A stretch of 64,000 bases of DNA. Source: Cryptomeria japonica (Eukaryota > Streptophyta > Pinopsida > Cupressales > Cupressaceae). The translations under genes and the position numbers were made by a program. Numbering within the stretch: position 1 is the stretch's first letter; each line of letters starts with the position of its first letter. This document shows positions 1-11,013 of this stretch, one piece after another. The notes under the pieces were generated by a model, which was given only the letters and a program-made list of their open reading frames with translations, was not told the DNA's origin and ran no database searches. Where the stretch lies: the NCBI RefSeq assembly GCF_030272615.1, contig NC_081408.1:617764476-617828475 (forward strand), written 5' to 3'.

Positions 1-795
1 GTGGTCCCAAAGACATTGAGAGAGGGGGGGGGGTGAATCAATGTCTAGCCAGTTTCCAGAATAATTAAACTTATTTATAACTTTGTATCTCAAAACAATG
101 TACCGGTAGATAAGAATTAATGCATTAAATAGAAATAATAGAGACAACATAGAAACACACCATAACACAAGATATTTAATGAGAAAACCCGGTGTGGGAA
201 AACCCTAAGTGGGATTTGTGATCCATAATATTTACTCACTGGCCAATGAATAAATACTACTTACAATGAGGGGCTTGCACATGCAGGGAGGCCAACAACC
301 TAGAGCTCACTACTCAATAAAGAGTCACACTGACTACAAAATGGATTATCAAATCCAATACAATGTACTACTCAAAACATCTTTCATACCAGGTTCAGTA
401 CCAGTTTAAGCTTAGTCAATAACCAAAACCTTCGCTGTCAACTATATCACTTATACAATATTCGCCTATATTTTTTTCTATTTTTTCTTTATAAGATCTC
501 ATACATATATGAGTCTTTTACAATATACCATGTCAGCTTACAAAAGATAGTTATATTACAAAACAATTCATATAAAGAAAACTTTATCCCATGTCGGCTG
601 GAGTGCCGGTATGCTTTATTGCCGATATAATCGTAATGTTGGTGAAGTGCCTGTTGATGCCAGTGTCTGCCGGTGTATGAAGTTTGTGATGTTGAGCATG
701 TAGAAACCAATTGTCAGTGAGTTTCCAGTTGGTTGCCAGATGGTTGCCATCAATGACAACATCAACTATTCTCATAAGAGTGTAGAATACCAACA
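1..795 (-). repeat. Element A 3' LTR (slightly cut by window edge)
   Basis: This copy matches 5434-6240 at roughly 94% by eye over 320 bp. It ends in CCAACA next to the polypurine tract. A run of ten G at about 24-33 is the complement of the C-tract found near the 3' end of every Sirevirus-like LTR in the window. Confidence 0.9.
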
Positions 796-945
796 ATCTC
801 CCCCTTTGGCATTGATGGAAACACTCATGAGAAAAATCCAAAACTGTTATCCAAAAACTGAAATCCAAAAAGATGTGCTCCCCCTGAGCAAGTGATCTCC
901 CTTGTACATGCATTTTTATCTCCACTAGTCCCCCTTTGACATCAA
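796..945 (-). promoter_or_regulatory. Element A polypurine tracts (multiple)
   Basis: On the minus strand the tract AATGCCAAAGGGGGAGAT abuts the 3' LTR and would prime plus-strand DNA synthesis. Two further purine blocks lie nearby, one around 876-886 (CAGGGGGAGC) and one around 925-942 (GTCAAAGGGGGAC). Multiple tracts of this kind are known for the Sirevirus branch of Ty1/copia. Confidence 0.75.
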
Positions 946-986
946 TGACAAAGGATGTCATGAATAATAAAAAGAGTACAAAAATG

Positions 987-3978
987 CTACCTCAAGGTTT
1001 GTAAATGGTTGGTTACAATCTGAAAGATGTTCGCCAAAATCATATTCAGACTTTGCATAAATTTGTTGTTGTCATCTAAAGTTGCCTCAGTCTACTGGAT
1101 CATACCGGTGAGATAGTGCATCTGTTGCTCTGATGATCATTCTCCTTGTACTGTTGCCTTAGACAATTCAGTTCTCTAAGTAATCAGATTATCCAGCCTC
1201 AGACCAAGTTTATCTTTTAGTTCCCAGGCATTAGACCTTATCCTTTCCTTCTCTTTCTCAAGTTTTTCTAATTTCTCCTCAAAAACTACCATTTCCTGCT
1301 CAAAAAATGATATGAGTTCGGATGAACCTATAATATTATCCGCAATGTCATCAATTTCTTTCTGTGTCTTCTTGATCTCCTTATCAATATCCTCAATCAA
1401 ATAACGTAGTTTACATGCTTCCCTATATATCTCTTTTTAAAGTGTATCCACATGATTGGTACAATTATTTATGGTGTTTTCAAAGAATGTGTTTTTCTCT
1501 TTTTCAACTCTCTCCTTTATGATTTCCTCATTCACCTTGTCTATAGTTATAACATTATTAGAAATGAATTTGGACAATGTGTCCAATTTACCTAAAGAAT
1601 CCTTAATGTGATCTATCTGACAATTTGGTGCAATTATCTTTAGAATAGGTAAAGTGTTATCAATTGCCTTAAAAGACAATGTATTGCAATCAGGTATCCT
1701 TTTTATAGAATCCAAAAGTACCTTTGTGATATTGGTAGGTCTGAATTCACCTATAGATGTACTTGGTTCAATTGTAGATTTCATCTCAACAGATGTCTGA
1801 TCAATCACCTTCAATATCTCCTCTTTATTTCTATCAAATGTATCAATTTTTCTTTTATTTTCCTCTAATGGATCTGTCTGTGTTTGCACCTCAACCTTTA
1901 ATGGTTTCTCAAATTGTTTCAGTGTCTCTGTAATTGTCAGTTTTTTAGTCTCTGATGGCCCTGTGCTAGTACCTTTGTCTTCTGTAGGTTTTCAGTCTCT
2001 GTCGGTTTCTCTGTTTGAGTCAGTATCTCAGTTCCCTGAGAGTCAACAGTTTGTGCCAGTTTCTCTGAAATCTTTCTATTATCAACATTATTTGTCTTGA
2101 CTTCTGAAGTTTCCTTATCCACAACAATGTTTACCTCTTGAGTATCCACATTCATTTTAAAGAGTATCTTAGACTCTGGATTAGTATTGTCATGTGTTAT
2201 ACCTTCAGTATTAGTAACCAGTGGATCTTCTATGTGTATCGGTGGTGTATCCAAAGGAGGCGGTGGAAGATTATCTGTAACCTTTACATTTGGAATACCA
2301 CCAGCTTTGTCTTTACCCTTGTCCTTGTCTTTCTAATATACTTTGAATGTCTTTTTAGGTCTTCTCTTTTCCTCTTACTTTTCCTTTTCTACAAAGAATA
2401 TATCCCTTTTGTCTGCAGTCTCATCTGCAATCTCCTTAACTCTTCCAGCCATCAGGCTTACTTGCCCGCATCCACTAACAAATACAGACCAGTTAGCTTC
2501 AGAGATAAGTTCATCTATTTCTTCCTTGGAATTTACTAGATGAACAACCAAGAGGGCTTCAACTTTCAATTTCTCATCCAATTCCATCACTGATAGCCTT
2601 TTTGCTTCTAATCTCATGTATAGATCATTTAGTAGCTCATCAATCACTTCTATCAAAACTTTCTTGTATATATCCAAGTGTAGAACAATGCTTTCCTCAA
2701 TGGTGTTTTTGTCAGAATAATTAAAAGAATTATACCATTTGCTTACATTAGACAAATTACCTTCCTCTTTTATCTCATTCAATAAATCATTCAATGTGGG
2801 GGTAACCAGTGTCTATTTCTTCTTAGGTGTAAGTTTCTTCTTCAGTTCCCTAAATGGTTGTTGTTTCTTCCTTGGTGTCCTAGTTTTCTTAGGTGAAGGA
2901 GAGGGTGTCGATGAGGGTTTTCTATTCCTTTCTACTCTTTTAAACTCAATAGCCTTACCACTATTAGTGTCAGAAGATGTTACAATCAGTGAAACATGTG
3001 CTTCAGGTTGTAGTCCTTCAAGTTCACTTGCCAATATACCACTGATGTTCATGACATTTTCTTTGATTTCCTTTACCTTCTTTGAGGCATCTCTCATAAA
3101 TTTTTCTCTTCTCTTAGTCCTTTTCTGCATAGATACATTACTCTCTATGGTTTCTTCATTTCCAGGGAATTCCTTAGACAACTCCCTTGGTGCATCAAGT
3201 AGAGATTTAGCATATGTTTCCAAAACATGTAGATCTACCTCATAATCCATCTTCGTAACCCAAATAGTTCTAGGTCTTGCTGCTTCCATCCAAGTTTCAT
3301 CTCTCTTAATCACAAAACAAATTTCCTTGTCATATTTATCAACTATTCTCTGTGGTAGTCTCTCCCTCCCTCTCATCTTAGATTGGAATGTCTTGAAATA
3401 GTCTATAATGTTCTTAATACTATTGGTGCCCATACCGGTGAAAGCATCTTGTATCTGTCTTCCTACCAGAATGTCATAACCAAAATCCTTGTGACCTATG
3501 CTGGGTATCTCCTTGGTAAAGTATAGCATCAAACATACCAGAAGGTTTCCAAAATGGAAAGTACCTTTCTTGTCTTGCTTAATCTTCTTCAGGTTGTCAA
3601 TTAGTTCATCCTTAAGCCATTCACACACATCAATTTTAACATTATTGTTTACCATCTCATATGCACTATGAATACATAGACTTGAAACAAAATTTAATCT
3701 ATTTGCATGAGTAGCTTTGTAACCTAGTACCATACCCACATATCTTACATTTATATCCTTAACATCATTCACTCTAAGTGACCTATTATCAAATGTTGCT
3801 CCGATTAAATCCATTACTCCTATGTTAGGTATCTTCTTGGTTTTATCAGGTATACTATCGCTTGAAGGTAAACTAGTAACTACCTTAATTGCATCCTTTC
3901 TTATTTTGCAAACTAACTCTAACCACATGAATTCTCCATGGACTCCATAAACTTTAGAACAAAAGATGAGGAAGCCAT
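987..3978 (-). pseudogene. Element A ORF2: conserved domain of unknown function with coiled-coil C terminus
   Basis: The frame starts MASSS at 3978 and runs about 1000 codons to a stop at 987, with several in-frame stops and at least one frameshift near 3950. The longest open part (2813-3928, 371 codons) holds the core conserved with G and J: a VTSLPSSD segment, NRSLRVNDVKD, ANRLNFVSSL, then FHFGNLLVCL and DFGYDILVG. A basic Lys/Arg/Pro stretch follows (2813-2900). Two coiled-coil, charged blocks (1176-1889) and a tail ending near IVTNHLQ close the protein. I see no enzyme motif or membrane segment. The N-terminal 100 or so residues present in G appear deleted. The fold may be related to the putative plant transposon protein or plant mobile domain families; that is a guess from the pattern only. 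Confidence 0.7.
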
Positions 3979-4250
3979 TTCAAAGATAAATACCTCTAAA
4001 TCAAAATTCTGAATGCTTGAAAATCACTTCGTAGCTTCACCTTAGAATGCCTTGCTCAATTTTGCTCTCTTTGATCATTTGAATGCTCGGTGAGTTCGAA
4101 ATGAGGGTTTCCGGATGCTTTATAGCAAAAAAAGGTTCTTAAAACTGCATTAAATTATTGCTGATAAAAGAGAAATGTATCTTCTCACCATCAACCGAGG
4201 GTAGAATGCATGATTTTCAACTTGCTGCAATACCCCCTAAGGATTATTCC

Positions 4251-5362
4251 CTAGTTAGATGAAGAACCTCTTGTCGGTGGAGGATTACTCTGTTCTATTG
4301 GTGAAGATATAGTTTCATCGGTTCTCTGATCACTCTTCTTAATCCATTATTTTGAAAATTCTTGTTTTACTTCATCTACCTTTTCTTTGCCCTTCAGACT
4401 AGATCCTTTGTTGCTTGCTAGTGCATTCTTGCTTCTACATAATTTAGCAATATGTCCAATCTTGTTACATACATAACAAGTTACATTATTCCTCTGAATA
4501 GCCTTTCCATATCCTTGACCGGTTTGTGATCTGCATTGATTTGATAAATGCCCAAATCTTCCACAAACATAGCATTTCACATTCATTATGCAATTTTCTA
4601 AATTATGACCAACTTTGTTGCATTTGGAACATTGATCAGTGGGTGAGTTTGTATTCTGATTTTTTTGAATCTACACTGATTTTCTTTGTGACCATACTTG
4701 TTGCAATTAAAACATTTCCCATTAAATTTATAAGCATTAGGTTGTCTTACCGATTTGTTCTAATCTTAATTGTTTGCAGTACTGAAACTTTCTCCATGTT
4801 CAAATCCAAGTCCATTAGTATCTCCATCAGGTTTCTGTCTTTTAAGCATGTCATCAAGTTCTTTTGAACTTTTCTTGAATTTGCCTTTATGTTTATTTGC
4901 AGTAGCCAACTCATTTTCCAGAATTCCAACTTGTCTGACAAGCTCATCTTTATCATGTTGCATGTGAATCAGATATGTCTTTAGCATATCATTTTCATGA
5001 CCAAGTCTTAGATTTTCATTTCCAACATCATTAAGTCTCCTAGTCAAGTCTTCTTCATTCTTCTTCCTGTCTTCAATATCCTTACATAACCTCATAGTCA
5101 TATCTTGCATTTTATTCTTCATATTATCGTTCTCTTGTCTCAACTTATTTGCAATGTCTCTAAGAGTCTCTTTTTTATCATCATCATTCTATATCTTCTC
5201 ATGAAGTTCTTTTCTTTTATTTTGTGCTATAGAAAAGTTCTCCTGGAGTCCTTTAATAAATTCCTATGCAATCCTTAGATCATCTTCAAGTTTGATATTC
5301 TTCAATTTTTCTGTATCAAAATCTTCAAGAGCTCCTTCCAACTATTTTCTTAAGCTCTCCAT
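4251..5362 (-). pseudogene. Element A ORF1: coiled-coil, four-zinc-knuckle Gag-like protein
   Basis: It starts with ATG at 5362, about 55 bases inside the primer site, and ends Ser-Ser-Ser-Asn-stop at 4251. The first 200 residues are Glu/Lys/Asn-rich heptads typical of a coiled coil (about 4770-5340). Four CCHC knuckles follow: CFNCNKYGHKENQC, CSKCNKVGHNLENC, CYVCGRFGHLSNQC and CYVCNKIGHIAKLC. The likely role is RNA binding and particle assembly, as for a nucleocapsid, but there is no recognisable capsid domain. Several in-frame stops break it; one falls where G keeps Gln before Trp. The gap to ORF2 is 272 bases. Confidence 0.75.
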
Positions 5363-5418
5363 CTATACCAGTGTCAGAATCTTCCTCAAGTTGTTAGGCT
5401 TTTGAAAATAGAGGACCA

Positions 5419-5433
5419 GGCTCTGATACCAAT
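5419..5433 (-). other. Element A primer binding site (initiator Met-tRNA)
   Basis: The minus strand reads ATTGGTATCAGAGCC directly after the 5' LTR. This matches the 3' end of initiator Met-tRNA, the usual primer of plant copia elements. Confidence 0.9.
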
Positions 5434-6240
5434 TGTTAGATTCAATGATAGTCCCAAAGACACTGAGAGGGGGGGGTGAATTAGTGTCTAAACGGTTTAC
5501 AGAATAATTAAACTTATTTATAACTTTGTATCTCAAAATAGTGTACTGGTAAATAAGAATTAATGTAGTAAATAGAAATAATAGAGACAACATAGAAACA
5601 CACCATAACACAAGATATTTAACGAGGAAACCTGGTGTGGAAAAAACCTCAGTGGGATTTGTGACACATAATATTTACTCACTGGCCAATGAATAAATAC
5701 TACTTACAATGAGGGGCGTGCACATGCAGGGAGGCCAATAGCCTAGAGCTCACTGCTCAATAAAGAGTCACATTGACTACAAAATGGATTATCAAATCCA
5801 ATGCAATGTATTGCTCAAAACAACATCTTTCATGTCAGGTTCAGTACTGGTTTAAGCTCAGTCAATAACCAAAACTTTTGCTGTCAACTATATCGCCTAT
5901 ACAATATTTGCCTATATTTTTTTTATTTTTTCTTTATAAGATCTCATACATATATGAGTCTTTTACAATATACCATGTCAGCTTACAAAAGATAATTATA
6001 TTAAAAAACAATTTATATAAAGAAAACTTTATCCCATTTTGGCTAGAGTGTCGATATGCTTTGTTTCCAATGTAATGCGAATGCCGGTGAAGTTCTTGCT
6101 GATGCTAGTGTCTGTCGGTGTATGAAGTTTGTGATGTTGGGCATGTAGAAACCAATTGTTGGTGAGTTGCCAGTTGGTTGCCAGATGGTTGCCATCAATG
6201 AAAACATCAACTATTCTCATAAGAGTGTAGAATGCCAATA
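5434..6240 (-). repeat. Element A 5' LTR
   Basis: It is 807 bp and pairs with 1-795. On the plus strand it begins TGTTAG and ends GCCAATA, the final CA changed to TA. From 6241 the sequence is element C's LTR, which fixes the boundary. Confidence 0.9.
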
Positions 6241-6896
6241 GGAACCTCATAATACACCCTCCTAAATTTAATTCTAGCAATGGCCATTGAAAACTAATGG
6301 CTAGATTGCAACTTAGGGCATCATCTATGCAATACCCTAGGAAAATGGAGGGTTTTGGACCTGTAGAGGGTAAATTATCAATATCTTCCTTCAAACACCA
6401 CTTCAAGAGGTCAGAATAGGTTCAATTGAAAGGTAATTCAGTGATCTTTCTTACCAAGCCAAAATTTCACAAAACCATTTAAGGCCCTATATGGATAGTA
6501 CATTCTAGCAAAATCCGATTTGTTTATTCCAAACACTCCACCAGACTTCTCCAAATATTCAACCACTATCAACAACCTTTCTTATTCAATTGTGCAAGCA
6601 TGTATAGACTCCTCTAAATGGCTACAACCAACTTTCAAATAGTTATGACTGTTGGGGACAAGTTACATTCCAACTGGCAACTTTTGAAAAGTTGCTTGAC
6701 AACAATGACAACAATTTTGTAACTTTTGCAACTTTAATCCCTAAACACCTAAACCTTGTCACACACATCCAAGGTTATCATTTAGCCTTGAAAACACCTA
6801 AGACAACATTCTAGGACCATAAAACACAAAAATTCATAATTCAAGTCCACATGGCCTAATAGACCTCTAGGCTTATATGTGCACTTGAGAGGTTAT
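6241..6896 (-). repeat. Element C 3' LTR, middle segment
   Basis: It aligns with 31154-31825 of the 5' LTR and is non-coding. It lies between the insertions of A (ending 6240) and B (starting 6897). The last five bases, GTTAT, are the TSD of B. Confidence 0.85.
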
Positions 6897-7258
6897 TGTT
6901 AGGGTTTCAAGCAGATCCGAAGCAAATATGACTAACAATTATATGCAAATTTAAATACAAAAGATAAAGAAATAAAAACCAGGACACAAATAACACAGAT
7001 ATTTAACATGGTTCACCCAAAATGGGTTACGTCCACCATACATAGCTGTCCAATCTTTCTTATTATCCAGCAAAAGCAATACATCAACCTTACAATGCCT
7101 TAAGCATCCCAGCTGCTTATAACATGCGTTTTTAGGGCAACAAAACAAAGTCGACCTTTTTTAGGGTTTTATTACAATGTCAGTTTTCATCAACAAAAAA
7201 TGACGAGGATACGTGCTGAGTGTACAATACTTTGCTGATTAGTCGCCATATTTCAACA
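6897..7258 (-). repeat. Element B 3' LTR
   Basis: It is 362 bp, starts TGTTAGGG and ends TTTCAACA on the plus strand. It pairs with 10420-10841 at roughly 95% but lacks a GC-rich block of about 60 bp present in that copy. Confidence 0.9.
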
Positions 7259-7312
7259 ATTTCCCACTTGGAGACTGATCAGGCTCCACACCGAACAATC
7301 TCCCACTTGGAG
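7259..7312 (-). promoter_or_regulatory. Element B polypurine tract, with a second copy
   Basis: On the minus strand CTCCAAGTGGGAAAT abuts the 3' LTR. A near-identical copy, AATCTCCAAGTGGGAGATT, lies at 7293-7312. The inner copy may be a second plus-strand priming site. Confidence 0.7.
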
Positions 7313-7394
7313 ATTGAAACTACATGACACCACTGTACATGTAACATCCGCTGGATAAAACACTAGGACTTGACTGGTATAAATTCCACAATTA

Positions 7395-10368
7395 TCAATC
7401 AAGAAGACCAACAGAAACTGATGAAGAAATCAGCTTCTCCTGTGGAACTGCCTTTGTGAACATATCGGCAGGATTCTCACTTGTGTGAATCTTCTCAAGC
7501 CATAACTGACCCTCCTCCAAAATAGTCTGGATGAAGTGGTACCTGAGCTGAATGTGCTTTGTCCTTGAATGAAAAATAGAGTTCTTCGCAAGATGAATGG
7601 CACTTTGGCTATCAGTATACAATGGGCTATCCTCTTGTGTCTGACCCAATTCCTTCAGAAAACATTGCAACCAAATCATCTCTTTGCTGGCTTCTGTAGC
7701 AGCAACATACTCAGCTTCAGTGGTTGAAAGTGCAACAACCTTTTGCAACCTAGAAATCCAACTGACTGCAGTTCCCCCTATAGTAAAAAACATACCCTGT
7801 AGTACTCCTCCGTGAATCAATATCACCCACCAGATCATACCAATTGTTAGGCAAGGCTCTTTTTTCTGCAGGTAAAGGAACTAAGTCCCAAGTCTTATTT
7901 TTCATCAGGGAGTCCATCTCCTCTTTCATGCCTAGCTGCCACTGTTGTTTGGCATCCACCTGCATTACTTCTTCATATTCTTCTGGTTCACCAGAATCTG
8001 TTAATAAAATAGAATACAAAGAAGAAGAAAATCTTTCAGGGGGTCTACTTGTCCTCGTAGAATGTCTAACACTTGCAAGAGTTTGTGGGACAATCTGTTG
8101 TTGCTGAGCATCAGGTACCTATGGCATTTCATTTTCAGGAATCTCGTCCAACACCACATATTCTTGTTTGTCCTGTTCATGCTTCTTTTCCTACATCTGT
8201 TCTTTATACATAACCTTCTCATTGAATATAACATCTCTACTTATAATTATTTTCTTATTTTCAAAATCCCATAACCAATAGCCATATTCATCTATCCCAT
8301 ATCCAATGAAGGTACATTTCTAAGATTTAGCATCAAGCTTGGTTCTGTTTTCTTTATCAACATGGACAAAAGCTTCGCAACCAAAAGTTTTTAGAAAAGA
8401 ATAATTTACCTTTTTACCAGTCCATGCCTCCTCTGGAATACCACCATCCAAAGGGGTTGAAGGTCCTCTATTTATCAAATAGACAACAGTATGTACAACA
8501 TCTGCCCAAAAATGTAAGGGCAATCCAGCATGCAATCTCATGCTCCTTGCACGTTCCATGATGGTCCTATTCATTCTCTCTGACACACCATTTTCCTGTG
8601 GAGTTCCTGGAACTGTCTTCTGCTTTCGAATCCCATTTAAGAAACAGTAATCTTCAAATGCTTTGCTGCAATACTCACCTCCATTATCCGATCTGAGACA
8701 CTTCAACTTTTTTCCTGTCTCATTCTCAACCAAAGCTTTCCATTTCTTAAAAGTTTCAAAAACATCTGATTTTTGTTTTAGGAAATATACCCATGTTTTT
8801 CTGGTTGAGTCATCAATAAAAATAACATAATAACAAGAGCCACCAAGAGATGATACCTAAGCCGGTCCCCATACATCTGAATGTACAAGCTCTAACTTCT
8901 CACTCTTCTCTTTCCCAACCTTGAGAAATCTGACTCTTTTATGTTTACCATAAACACAGTTTTCACATAACTCTAAATCAATCTTCTTTAGTCCTGGCAA
9001 TAGATTTTTGGAGTGAAGGATTTTCATCCCTTTCTCACTCATGTGCCCAAGCCTATGGTGCCACATTATCGAATCTGTTCTTGCAACATTTATTATTGTT
9101 GTCCCTGCAGTAACTTTATCTGTAGCAGCCAAGGTAGAGTAAGTGTTACCAGTACATAGATATAATGTGCCTACCTTTGCACCTTTAGCTACTACTAATG
9201 ATCCTTTAGTGACCTTCCACATACTATCTGAGAAGGTAACTATGCAACCTTCACTACCTAGTTGCCCTGCAGAAATTAAATTTCTTCTTAAATTAGGAAC
9301 ATGTCTTACCTCCTGCAGAAACCAGTCATTACCATTCTGCAACTTGATCTTTATCTTTCCTTTTCCAACAATTTGACAAGGCTCATCATCACCCAAATAT
9401 ACCTGTCCAAAATCACCTTGAACATAATCTAGAAAATATTTTCTATGGGGTGTAGCATGAAATGAAGCCCCAGAATCTATTACCCAGGAATCATTAACAT
9501 TATCCAAACATAAGATTAAAGCATCTTGTAAAGTATTACTTGCAATATTAGCTTCCTTACTGTCATTTTCATTTTTGTCTCCTTCTTTGTTTTTTCGAGA
9601 CCAACAGTCTTTCTTTAGATGACCAGGCTTTCCGCAGTACCAACAATCTTTCTTTCCTCTAGATTGAGAGCGTCCTTTCTTTGACTTCCCTCGTGACTTC
9701 TCATTCCCAGGGCCTTTTCCTCTTTCCTTTGATCTTCCTCTATTCTCCACATTCAAAACACTACCTGATGATGTTGGAGTCTCACCTGTGCTTTTCCTTC
9801 GCATTTCCTCGCTTAGGATAACACCAACAATATCATCAAATACCAAAGTATTTTTACTAGAGACAAAGTTACTTACAGCCATAACCAAGCTATTCCAGCT
9901 TTCTGGCAAAGAACATAAAATCAAGAGAGCCCTAACCTCTTCTGCAAAGGTAATTTTTACCGAAGACAATTGACTGGTAATTGTATTAAATTCATTTAAG
10001 TGCTCCGCTACAGATCCTCCCTCACTCATTTTCAAATTAAACAAAAGCTTCATAAGAAATACCTTATTCGAAGCCGAGGGTTTCTCATACAGCTTAGCCA
10101 ATGTTGCCATCAAATCTATAGTCATTTTTGCTTCTATTATATTGAATGCTATAGACGTCGCAAGGCACAATCGAATGGATCCTAGTGCCTTTCTATCTAA
10201 AATGTCCCACTCTTCATCTGATATTGTGGTCGGTTTCTTTTCCTTTCCTTCCAATGGCTGCCACAAATCCTTTTGATACAGGTAATCCTCCATCTGCATT
10301 TTCCATAACTGATAATTCTGGTCGTTAAACTTTTCGACCTTGAATTTGGAATCCTCCATTGCTCCCAC
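7395..10368 (-). pseudogene. Element B gag-pol, reverse transcriptase deleted
   Basis: The frame opens [19 protein letters not shown] at 10368. Gag with a CCHC knuckle ([14 protein letters not shown]), protease ([12 protein letters not shown]) and the integrase zinc region are open down to 8860. The first TAG sits where relatives have Gln (GPA-stop-VSS); a second follows DAKS at 8320. Integrase keeps SDNGGEY and the Glu of ENGVSERMNRT. After ALPNNW near 7846 the sequence jumps to GDIDSRRSTTGYVF, part of RNase H, so the whole reverse transcriptase is missing and the junction is in frame. A frameshift near 7785 follows. RNase H keeps STTEAEYVAATEA and YTDSQSAI. It could supply Gag and protease but cannot copy itself. 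Confidence 0.85.
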
Positions 10369-10406
10369 TCAAATCTGAAAGTCCTGCCAATTTACAGAAA
10401 ACCTCG

Positions 10407-10419
10407 CTCTGATACCAAT
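10407..10419 (-). other. Element B primer binding site (initiator Met-tRNA)
   Basis: The minus strand reads ATTGGTATCAGAG just inside the 5' LTR. Confidence 0.9.
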
Positions 10420-10841
10420 TGTTAGGGTTTCAAGCAGATCCGAAGCAAATATGAACTAACAATTATATGCAAATTTAAATACAAAAGATAAAGAAATAAA
10501 AATCAGGACACAGATAACACAGATATTTAACGTGGTTCAACCAGAATGGGTTATGTCCACCATACACAGCCCTCCAATCTTTCTTATTATCCAGCAAAAA
10601 TAGTACATCAACCTTACAATGCCTTAAGCATCCCAGCCGCTTATAACATGCATTTTTAGGGCAACAAAACAAAGTCGGCCTTTTTTAGGGTTTTATTACA
10701 ATGTCGGTTTTCATCAACAAAAAATGGCAAAAAAAATTTTCTCGTGGGCTGCCGCCCCCGAACCCCTGCCCGGCCCCGGACCCCGGCGAGGATACGTGCT
10801 GAGTGTACAGTACTTTGCTGATTAGTCGCCATATTTCAATA
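10420..10841 (-). repeat. Element B 5' LTR with GC-rich block
   Basis: It is 422 bp. Bases about 10728-10787 are strongly GC-rich (runs such as GCCGCCCCCGAACCCC) in an otherwise AT-rich element, and are absent from the partner LTR. It ends TTTCAATA and is followed by the TSD GTTAT. Confidence 0.9.
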
Positions 10842-10846
10842 GTTAT

Positions 10847-11013
10847 TGACTACACAAAAGGAATTTTATTACATCCAGGGTGATCTTTGAGATCGAACCC
10901 ATTATTGTAACACAAGTAAACATAAGACAATCACTAGACACCCCTAGGTCATGAAAACATTGTGAAAAGTAAAGGTACCCTGCACCATACTCCCCGGGCC
11001 AAAGAAACTCAAG
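10847..11013 (-). repeat. Element C 3' LTR end and polypurine tract
   Basis: Bases 10847-10987 match 31826-31966 and end CACCA. On the minus strand the LTR starts TGGTGCAGGG and is preceded by the purine-rich TTGGCCCGGGGAGTA (10988-11002). The C pol frame runs into the LTR and stops at 10944. Confidence 0.8.

Larger units (their letters stand above)
1..6240 (-). mobile_element. Element A: pol-less Sirevirus-like LTR retrotransposon
   Basis: The element reads right to left: 5' LTR 5434-6240, Met-tRNA primer site 5419-5433, ORF1 (coiled coil plus four zinc knuckles), ORF2 (unknown domain plus coiled coil), polypurine tract at 796, 3' LTR 1-795. I find no protease, integrase, reverse transcriptase or RNase H in any frame. 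It sits inside the 3' LTR of element C: the flank from 6241 matches C's other LTR from about 31154. The first 15 or so bases of the 3' LTR lie outside the window, so the TSD cannot be tested. The element is non-autonomous and must have used enzymes from a relative. Confidence 0.85.
6897..10841 (-). mobile_element. Element B: Ty1/copia retrotransposon lacking reverse transcriptase
   Basis: LTRs at 6897-7258 and 10420-10841 are flanked by a perfect 5-bp TSD, GTTAT (6892-6896 and 10842-10846). The interior has a primer site, a gag-pol frame from 10368 to 7395 and a polypurine tract at 7259. Gag, protease, integrase and RNase H are present, but the reverse transcriptase has been deleted. The short LTRs and the TNT1-like protein resemble the Tork group of copia. 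Confidence 0.9.

Noticed and set aside
2739-3245. A 168-codon hydrophobic frame on the plus strand
   Set aside because: It is the antisense of ORF2 of element A, which is conserved on the minus strand.
4201-4250. Possible splice acceptor (TTGCAG) before ORF2 in A
   Set aside because: G has TTGCAA at the same place, so the AG is not conserved.
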